From positions 1,458,501-1,522,500 of the forward strand of contig NZ_JARUBO010000005.1 in the NCBI RefSeq assembly GCF_029626235.1: a DNA stretch of 64,000 nt. Direction: 5' to 3'. The notes under the pieces were generated by a model. The model was not told where the DNA came from, did no database searches, and saw only the letters and a program-made list of their open reading frames with translations. Both the position numbers and the translations under genes were made by a program. The DNA comes from Micromonospora sp. WMMD1120 (GTDB lineage: Bacteria > Actinomycetota > Actinomycetes > Mycobacteriales > Micromonosporaceae). Positions 57,174 to 64,000 of this stretch are shown here, piece by piece (the stretch's first letter is position 1; every line of letters starts with the position of its first letter).

Positions 57174-57617
57174 GTGGACGCCGTCCTCGTCATCAACGCC
57201 GACCTCGGTCCGCTGCACCGGGTCACTGTCCAACACGCCGTACGCATGCTCTGCCGCCGGGTGGCCGAGATCCACGAGGCCGAGCCGGACCGGGTGATCG
57301 GTGTCTTCCCGATGCCCCGGGTGGTGCGGCTGGTCCGCTACGTGGTCACCCGATGGCGGTTCCAGTCCGGACCGGCCTGGTCCCGCTCCGGGGTGCTGCG
57401 TCGCGACGACAGGTGCTGCGCGTACTGCGCCGGCCCGGCCTCCACCATCGACCACATCCTGCCCCGCTCGCGCGGCGGTCGGAACACCTGGCGGAACACC
57501 ACCGCCGCCTGCTACGCCTGCAACCAGCGCAAGGGTGACCGGACGCCGGCCGAGGCGGGCATGCCGCTGCGCCGGGAGCCGGTGAACCCCGGCTGGGGCG
57601 CGCTGCTCGGGCGGTGA
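57174..57617 (+). CDS. HNH endonuclease
   Basis: A 147-residue protein. The HNH core CCAYCAGPASTIDHILPRSR followed by GGRNTWRNTTAACYACNQRK contains a pair of CxxC motifs and the DH-N-x-H-like ligands (DHILPRSRGG, NTTAACYACN) of the HNH fold, which binds zinc and a catalytic metal to nick or cut DNA or RNA. The N-terminal 70 residues (VLVINADLGPLHRVTVQHAV) are conserved in a solitary actinobacterial group without known target. GTG 57174 has AAAGGAG upstream. It is not near a phage or RM gene. Confidence 0.93.
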   Translation: MDAVLVINADLGPLHRVTVQHAVRMLCRRVAEIHEAEPDRVIGVFPMPRVVRLVRYVVTRWRFQSGPAWSRSGVLRRDDRCCAYCAGPASTIDHILPRSRGGRNTWRNTTAACYACNQRKGDRTPAEAGMPLRREPVNPGWGALLGR

Positions 57618-57619
57618 CG

Positions 57620-57687
57620 GACCGGCCGGCGGGAACGGGGGGCCGCGTCGCGGGTACGTCCCGGGCGCGGCACCCGCCGGCCTCCGG

Positions 57688-57689
<2 letters not shown>
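57620..57689. terminator. Bidirectional hairpin between HNH gene and kinase gene
   Basis: gaccgg/ccggcggg (57620-57633) pairs with cccgccgg (57673-57680) and ccggtc (57684-57689), leaving a 3-base bulge and a 39-base GC-rich loop. It lies between convergent stop codons and overlaps that of the kinase. Confidence 0.55.
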
Positions 57690-59364
<1,675 letters not shown>

Positions 59365-59442
59365 GACCGACAGCCTGCCGTACCGGCCCGCCGACGAACC
59401 ACCCGGGATCGAGGTTTCGCGATGATTGCACGCGGACTGCGG

Positions 59443-60030
59443 CTACCGCCCGCCCAGATCCGGGTTGGCCCGCAGGAACGCCTCGCCCCGACGTGCACCT
59501 CGCAGGACCAGCACGATCAGGACGGTCCACACCACCACCAGCACCCCGCCGATCACCGCGTGGAACGGCGCGAACCCCACCAACACCTGACCGACGCTGA
59601 CCACCGCCAAGCCGGCGATCAGCACCGCGAACCAACGCTGGCCGACTGCCTGCCGGGCGGTCTCCACCAACAGGGCCCGGTCCTCGTCGGGCTCGGGTGT
59701 GCCGCGTCGAACCTGCCGCTCGAGCCGTCGACGATGCGATGGGCCCACCGTCAGCAGCGGGGACCGTCGAGACATCCGGTAGCGCCCGGTGCGAACGGCC
59801 CAGACGATCGCGGCCGCCTCGATGAGGACTCCGAGAAGGATCAGGACCCGTCCCAGGTTGCTCGCCCAGACCGGCGGGTCGCCGTCGAAGATGCCGCTGT
59901 TGCGGCCACCCGTCGCGACACCGACGGCGAGCGCAGCGACCACGGCGGTGGGCAGTGCCAGGGCGAGCATCAGCCGGCCCCGGCGGTGCCGCCGTTCGGC
60001 CTGGTCCGGCGTTACGTCCGTCGCGTCCAT
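59443..60030 (-). CDS. Unrecognised integral membrane protein (four spans)
   Basis: A 195-residue membrane protein with four predicted helices in two pairs: LMLALALPTAVVAALAVGVA with ILLGVLIEAAAIVWAVRTG, and FAVLIAGLAVVSVGQVLVGF with GGVLVVVWTVLIVLVLRGAR. A polar loop of about 40 charged residues lies between pairs. No catalytic residues are evident. ATG 60030 is used because it follows GGGGG; GTG/ATG 60042 is in frame. It precedes the kinase on the same strand with 78 bp between, and may or may not be co-transcribed. Confidence 0.75.
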   Translation of the reverse strand: MDATDVTPDQAERRHRRGRLMLALALPTAVVAALAVGVATGGRNSGIFDGDPPVWASNLGRVLILLGVLIEAAAIVWAVRTGRYRMSRRSPLLTVGPSHRRRLERQVRRGTPEPDEDRALLVETARQAVGQRWFAVLIAGLAVVSVGQVLVGFAPFHAVIGGVLVVVWTVLIVLVLRGARRGEAFLRANPDLGGR

Positions 60031-60091
60031 GGCGGCCCCCATCCGGTGCGGAATTCTGGGCTACCCAGCGACGGCGACAGTTCAAACGCGG

Positions 60092-60859
60092 TCAGTCGTC
60101 GGTCGGTGGCTGCCAGGCAAAGCGGGGCGTACGGCGTTCGGCGATCGCCGCCACGCCCTCTCTGGCCTCGCCGGAGGTCGTCACCTTCCGGTGCCACCAG
60201 GCGACCCGGGCCGGTCCGGCCCGATCGTCGATGATCTCCTTCGCGGCGGTGATGCTCACCGGTGACCGTTGGGCCATCGTCGCCGTCACCTCGTGCACCC
60301 GCGCGGCGAGCCGGTCCGCCGGCAGCACCTCGTCGACAAGGCCGATCCGCAGGGCGCGTTCGGCGTCGATCAGCTCGGCGGTGAACAGCAGGTGCTTGGC
60401 GGCGGACGGGCCCACCAGCCGAGCCAGCCGGCGCGTGGTCGGCGCGGGATAGACCAGACCGAGCCGGGCCGGTGGCACGCCGAACCGGGCATCGTCGGCG
60501 GCGATCCGCAGGTCGCAGGCGACGGCGAGCTGAGCGCCACCGCCGACGCACGCACCCCGGACGGAGGCGATCGTCGGCTTGGCGAAGCGCGCCAACCGTT
60601 CCTCGGCGGCCACCGCGATGCTCGCGTCGCCCGCGTCCAGCAGCTCGGCCAGGTCGCCCAGGTCGGCACCCGCGCAGAAGGTGTCGCCGGCACCGGTGAG
60701 CACCAGCGCCCGTACGTCGGGGTCCGGCTCCAGCCGGTCGAGCAGGTCGGGGAGCTGACGCCACATGGCGGCGGTCATCGCGTTGCGTCGGGGTGGATTG
60801 TGGATCACCACAGTGGCGACCGGTCTGGTCACCTCGACTGTCAACTCCGCGTCCGACAC
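60092..60859 (-). CDS. Enoyl-CoA hydratase/isomerase family protein
   Basis: A 255-residue crotonase-fold enzyme. GACVGGGAQLAVACDLRIAA forms the oxyanion hole (the GG in GACVGGG), and GDTFCAGADLGDLAELLDAG is the CoA-loop. The Glu usually at the catalytic site in the GLVYPAPTTRRLARLVGP segment is not obvious, so the reaction may be other than hydration, for example isomerisation. It acts on an acyl-CoA thioester in fatty-acid or side-chain breakdown. GTG 60859 has GAGGGGAAG upstream and is preferred to longer starts. Confidence 0.88.
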   Translation of the reverse strand: MSDAELTVEVTRPVATVVIHNPPRRNAMTAAMWRQLPDLLDRLEPDPDVRALVLTGAGDTFCAGADLGDLAELLDAGDASIAVAAEERLARFAKPTIASVRGACVGGGAQLAVACDLRIAADDARFGVPPARLGLVYPAPTTRRLARLVGPSAAKHLLFTAELIDAERALRIGLVDEVLPADRLAARVHEVTATMAQRSPVSITAAKEIIDDRAGPARVAWWHRKVTTSGEAREGVAAIAERRTPRFAWQPPTDD

Positions 60860-60955
60860 ATGCTTCCCCTCTCCCGCCACCGGTGCCAGGTTGCCAGAAG
60901 GCGGCGGCAGCGATGCCGACGGGAACCGATGTTCGGGGCCGCGCGTCCGACGGAC

Positions 60956-61510
60956 ATGAGACCCGCATCGACGGCCGCCATCATGATCGCACTCCTGGCC
61001 GGCACGCTGGCCGGCTGCACCAGCGCCGACCGGTCGCCCACCACCTCTGCCACGCCCCCGGCCAGCACCATCGCCGGCCCCACCGGCCCGGCCAGCGGCG
61101 CTCCACTGCCGACGATCTCCGGCCCGGGCGCCGTCAGCCCGGGCGCGGGTGGCGCGGCCCCTCGGGTGGTGTTGAAGATGACCGGCGGCTTCACCGGGCG
61201 CGGTGACGCGATCACCGTCGAGCCGGATGGCCGGTGGACAGTGGTGGACCGGGCCGGCGGTCGGCGCAGCGGCAAGCTCGCCGCCGCCGACCACGGCAGC
61301 CTGACCGCCCTGACCGCCGACCCTCGGCTGACCGCCGAGGCCGGCCGGCCCACCACGTCGACCTCCTGCTCCGACGTGATGCACTACCGGCTCACCGTCG
61401 GCAGCAGCGACAGCGGGTACGCCGACTGCCCCGCCGACGGGAGGCCGCCGCCGGCCACCCAGGCGGTGGTCAAGCTGCTGCTGCGGGCGACCGGCACCTA
61501 CCAGAGGTAG
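60956..61510 (+). CDS. Secreted lipoprotein with emfourin-like domain
   Basis: A 184-residue lipoprotein: signal peptide with ALLAGTLAGC (lipobox LAGC, Cys21), a Thr/Pro/Ala-rich linker (~22-70), and a beta domain VVLKMTGGFTGRGDAITVEP then LKMTGGF... TAEAGRPTTSTSCSDVMHYR. The GGFTGR segment and the following strand recall emfourin-type protease inhibitors, a comparison I hold weakly. Two Cys (SCSD and YADCPADG) could pair. Its stop lies 13 bp inside the convergent histidine phosphatase gene. Confidence 0.7.
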   Translation: MRPASTAAIMIALLAGTLAGCTSADRSPTTSATPPASTIAGPTGPASGAPLPTISGPGAVSPGAGGAAPRVVLKMTGGFTGRGDAITVEPDGRWTVVDRAGGRRSGKLAAADHGSLTALTADPRLTAEAGRPTTSTSCSDVMHYRLTVGSSDSGYADCPADGRPPPATQAVVKLLLRATGTYQR

Positions 61511-62133
61511 TCCGGGGGCATACCGGTGCCCCGCAGCTCCGGCGGCAGGTGGCCCACGTCGTTGACGGCGAGCAGGTTCGGCGGCCCGGCCGGGCTGTAC
61601 CGGATGATGGTGAGTCCCGCGTTCTGCGCGTTCAGGCCCAACCACCTCCGCTCCGGCGCGTCCAACGCGTGCCGGACCAGCCAGCCGATCAGGAAGGTGT
61701 GCGTCACCACCAGCTCGCGGACCGGCTCGTCACCGGCGGTCCCCTCGCCGACCGGGCCGGCGAACCGCCGTACCGCCGCCGCCGTCACCCGCGGTCCGTC
61801 GGTCCGCTCGGCCGCCGAGAACCGCGTCAGGAACGTCGCGTACGCGGGCGGCAGGCCGGCCGTGTCCGTGTCGTGTGGGAGGTGGTCGCCGGCCAACTCC
61901 GTCTCGTACACCGGAACCTCGGGCAGCGACGTGGCGACCAGCTCGGCGGTCTGCGCGGCCCGCAGCAGCGGCCCGTGGTGGATGGCGCTGAAGCGCTGGC
62001 CGCGCAGGCGCTCGCCGAGCAGGATGGCCTGACGCCGGCCCCGCTCGGACAGGCCGGTGTCGGGCTCCTCGACAGCGGACTCGGCCAGCTCCTGCTCGCC
62101 GTGACGAACGAGGTACAGCAGGCGGGTGATCAT
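61498..62133 (-). CDS. Histidine phosphatase (phosphoglycerate mutase-like) family protein
   Basis: A 211-residue protein with the RHG motif LYLVRHGEQELAE, catalytic His at RHG, LSERGRRQAILLGERLRGQR, and the second His in REL VVTHTFLIGWLVRHAL (VTHTF). Members remove phosphate from sugar or nucleotide esters; the substrate cannot be set. ATG 62133 follows GGGCGG and is preferred over 62142. The convergent lipoprotein gene overlaps its end. Confidence 0.88.
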   Translation of the reverse strand: MITRLLYLVRHGEQELAESAVEEPDTGLSERGRRQAILLGERLRGQRFSAIHHGPLLRAAQTAELVATSLPEVPVYETELAGDHLPHDTDTAGLPPAYATFLTRFSAAERTDGPRVTAAAVRRFAGPVGEGTAGDEPVRELVVTHTFLIGWLVRHALDAPERRWLGLNAQNAGLTIIRYSPAGPPNLLAVNDVGHLPPELRGTGMPPDYLW

Positions 62134-62191
62134 GCCGCCCATCGCAGCACAACGGGAGCCCCCGGTGCTGCCCCGGGGGCTCCCGGACCGG

Positions 62192-62617
62192 CTAGCCGCG
62201 GGGGAACATCTGGCCGATGCGGATCTTGTTGCCGAACGGGTCCCGGATGCCGAAGTCGATACCGTACGGGCGCTCGGTCGGCTCGTCGGTGATCTCGACG
62301 CCCTTCGCCACCAGATCCGCGTGCGTCTTGTGGGCGTCGTCGGTGGTCATGAAGAGGTAGCCACCCAGGGCACCCTTGGTGAGCAGCTCGCGGACCTGCT
62401 CGGCGGTGGCCGGGTCCAGCGCGGGCGGGCCGGGCTTCTCCAGCAGGATCTCCCGCTCCGGGTCGCCGGGCAGGTTAACCGTCAGCCACCGCATGAAGCC
62501 GAGGTCCTGGTCGGTGTTGACCTCCATGCCGAGCTTGTTCACGTAGAAGTCGAGCGCCTCGTCCTGGTCGAGGACGTAGATCTGAGAGCGGCTGATCGCG
62601 TTCATCGTCATGCCCAT
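62192..62617 (-). CDS. VOC-superfamily (glyoxalase/bleomycin-resistance-like) protein
   Basis: A 141-residue protein with paired beta-alpha-beta-beta-beta modules. RSQIYVLDQDEALDFYVNKL and GYLFMTTDDAHKTHADLVAK belong to the glyoxalase/extradiol-dioxygenase fold, ending in RPYGIDFGIRDPFGNKIRIG, which carries the usual C-terminal metal-ligand region. Substrates range from methylglyoxal adducts to antibiotics. The ATG at 62617 is chosen, with ATGs at 62611 and 62605 in frame. It follows the AraC gene by 29 bp on the same strand, so they form an operon. Confidence 0.88.
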   Translation of the reverse strand: MGMTMNAISRSQIYVLDQDEALDFYVNKLGMEVNTDQDLGFMRWLTVNLPGDPEREILLEKPGPPALDPATAEQVRELLTKGALGGYLFMTTDDAHKTHADLVAKGVEITDEPTERPYGIDFGIRDPFGNKIRIGQMFPRG

Positions 62618-62646
62618 GACGCTAGACGTCGCCCGTGACCTGCTGC

Positions 62647-63048
62647 TTATCCAAAACTGCTGGGTCGGGTCCAGGCTTTGGTGAAGCACGACGGCACGTT
62701 GGCCGAGGCGACGCGGCGACGCCGGAAGTCCGACGGCGACTCGCCGACGATCTGCCGGAACGTCCGGCTGAACGTGCCCAGGCTGGCGAAGCCCACGGCG
62801 TAGCAGATGTCGGTCACGTCCCGGTCGGTCTCCACCAGCAACGTCATCGCCCGCTCCACCCGGCGGCGTTGCAGGTAGCGGTGCGGGGTCTCGCCGAAGG
62901 TGGCCCGGAAGGTACGGATGAAGTGCGCCTCGGAGACGTGCGCGATCCGGGCCAGGGCGGGGATGTCCAGGGGCTCGGCGTACGCCCGGTCCATCGCGTC
63001 CCGGGCACGCAGCATCGCCCGGTTCGACTCCTCCACCGCGCGACTCAT
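62647..63048 (-). CDS. AraC-family transcriptional regulator
   Basis: A 133-residue regulator consisting almost wholly of the AraC DNA-binding domain: ALARIAHVSEAHFIRTFRAT (first helix-turn-helix) and VTDICYAVGFASLGTFSRTF then RQIVGESPSDFRRRR (second, with the AraC signature). No sensor domain is present, as in MarA/SoxS-like proteins. The VOC gene downstream is its likely target. It is divergent from the DJ-1/PfpI gene over about 130 bp. Confidence 0.92.
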   Translation of the reverse strand: MSRAVEESNRAMLRARDAMDRAYAEPLDIPALARIAHVSEAHFIRTFRATFGETPHRYLQRRRVERAMTLLVETDRDVTDICYAVGFASLGTFSRTFRQIVGESPSDFRRRRVASANVPSCFTKAWTRPSSFG

Positions 63049-63177
63049 CCGTCCCCGCCTCGCTCGCCCGTTGCCGGGCCCAGGCTACGCCGACCCCGGT
63101 GACCTGGCGTTCAAACCTGTCTGCGCTGTGACATCGACCTATGGCCGGAACGGACCGGCCACGCCAGCATGGAGGGC

Positions 63178-63834
63178 ATGACTCGTGCACTAATCGCCCT
63201 TACCAGTCACTCCGAGCTGGGCCGCACCGGCCGCTCGACCGGCTACTACGTCGGCGAGGCCGCCGAGCCGTGGGAGGTGTTCCGGGCCGCCGGCTACGAC
63301 GTCGACCTGGTGTCCGTAGCCGGCGGAGAGCCGCCGGTGGACGGCCGGGACGAGAACGACAGCACCCAGAACGACTTCCTCGCCACCGCCGGCGTCACGG
63401 ACACCCCGAGGGCGGCCGACGTCGACCCGGCCGGGTACGACGTGGTCCTCTTCGCCGGCGGTCACGGCACCATGTGGGACTTTCCCGATGACCCCGACCT
63501 GGCCCGCCTCGCCCGCTCGGTCTACGAGCGCGGCGGCGTGGTGGCCGCCGTATGCCACGGGCCGGCGGCGCTGGTGAACCTGACCCTCACCGACGGTAGC
63601 CGACTGGTCGCCGGTAAGCGGGTGGCCGGCTTCACGAACAGCGAGGAGGCCTCGGTCGGCCTCACCGACGAGGTGCCGTTCCTGCTCGCCGACAAGCTCA
63701 CCGAGGCTGGCGCGCAGCACGTACCGGCACCGGACTTCACCGAGCACGCGGTGGTCGACGGCCGCCTGGTGACCGGTCAGAACCCGCAGTCCGCCCGCGC
63801 GGTGGCCGACGCCGTGGTGAAGCTGCTCGCCTGA
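63178..63834 (+). CDS. DJ-1/PfpI-family glutamine amidotransferase-like protein
   Basis: A 218-residue protein of the DJ-1/PfpI superfamily, Hsp31-like group. The nucleophile elbow VVAAVCHGPAALVN carries the conserved Cys-His, preceded by YDVVLFAGGHGTMWDFP with the Glu-like acid position near the N-terminus (GEAAEPWEVFRAAG, Glu). Members act as glyoxalase III, protein/nucleotide deglycase-like enzymes or chaperones. Together with the divergent AraC-VOC pair it suggests response to reactive aldehydes. The ATG at 63178 is used; ATG 63169 is in frame. Confidence 0.9.
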   Translation: MTRALIALTSHSELGRTGRSTGYYVGEAAEPWEVFRAAGYDVDLVSVAGGEPPVDGRDENDSTQNDFLATAGVTDTPRAADVDPAGYDVVLFAGGHGTMWDFPDDPDLARLARSVYERGGVVAAVCHGPAALVNLTLTDGSRLVAGKRVAGFTNSEEASVGLTDEVPFLLADKLTEAGAQHVPAPDFTEHAVVDGRLVTGQNPQSARAVADAVVKLLA

Positions 63835-63849
63835 GCGCCGGTCGGATCC

Positions 63850-63878
63850 GAGAGTCGTCTGGCGGGCCGGTGACTCTC
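63850..63878 (+). terminator. Hairpin downstream of the DJ-1/PfpI gene
   Basis: Arms gagagtc (63850-63856) and gactctc (63872-63878) enclose 15 bases, starting 16 bases after the stop codon. The rest of the spacer to 64000 shows no gene or repeat. Confidence 0.55.
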
Positions 63879-64000
63879 AGCGTCCCAGGACCACCCGGAG
63901 ACGAACGGCCTGTTGGACCTGCGTTCGTTGTCCGGCATCGAATCCCCCAACGGAGCCTTCCGTCAAGAGTAGGGAAACGACACCCACACGTCGCGGAATA

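Noticed and set aside
63879..64000. Start of another gene at the right edge
   Set aside because: No frame with start, ribosome binding site and coding bias is convincing in the last 120 bases.

Overview
The window is chromosomal DNA from a high-GC actinomycete, most likely Micromonospora or a close relative in the Micromonosporaceae. Support comes from the very high GC content, frequent GTG starts, 1-4 bp start/stop overlaps between neighbouring genes, a conservon (roadblock / DUF742 / Ras-like GTPase), an actinobacterial-type gas-vesicle operon, and DUF3263, DUF4032 and MSMEG_6728-type genes. No rRNA, tRNA, CRISPR array, transposase or integrase gene was seen.

Layout. 1-5.1 kb: the N-terminal part of a PaaN-type aldehyde dehydrogenase, a double-GNAT protein, threonine synthase behind a SAM-I riboswitch, and a DMT exporter divergent from an ArsR-type regulator with two matching operators between them. 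A 22-bp minisatellite and a dispersed palindromic element follow. 5.1-15.4 kb: an accessory island with a type I restriction-modification operon (hsdM-hsdS-hsdR), then several small unrecognised genes in coupled pairs (one with a DUF1828-like domain) and a short GntR regulator beside a broken partial copy. 15.5-17.4 kb: small lineage-type proteins, a lipoprotein, a second copy of the dispersed element and a 42-bp palindrome. 17.4-21.2 kb: an ABC exporter whose ATPase is fused to a predicted extracytoplasmic X-Pro-peptidase-like hydrolase.

21.5-29.7 kb: a conservon (accessory sensor, NIT/HAMP kinase-like protein, roadblock protein, DUF742 protein, GTPase), a small unknown gene and a CDC48-like double-AAA ATPase. 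29.7-34.9 kb: a ten-gene gas-vesicle operon on the minus strand (gvpK, a small GvpA-family gene, gvpL, gvpJ, gvpO, gvpG, gvpF, gvpA, an SRPBCC protein and a small leading gene), convergent with the AAA gene. 35-42.6 kb: an acetyltransferase, a PP2C-like protein, a DUF3263 protein, an ABC pair, and a DeoR regulator divergent from an amino-sugar kinase-nagA operon. 42.6-51 kb: a repeat-rich spacer, a DUF4032 protein, a PAP2 phosphatase, an APC permease, a DrrAB-type exporter and an AfsR-like regulator. 51-64 kb: a YefM/RelE pair, an RCK channel-like protein with an altered filter, an MSMEG_6728 protein, a CrtU-like flavoprotein, a membrane protein, an HNH nuclease behind a tiny ORF and terminator hairpin, a PknB-type kinase, an enoyl-CoA hydratase, a lipoprotein, a histidine phosphatase, an AraC-VOC pair and a DJ-1/PfpI protein.

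The parts that deserve most attention are the hydrolase-ABC fusion, the AAA ATPase paired with the gas-vesicle operon, the unassigned coupled gene pairs beside the type I RM system, the SAM riboswitch on threonine synthase, and several palindromes and tandem repeats that no gene explains.
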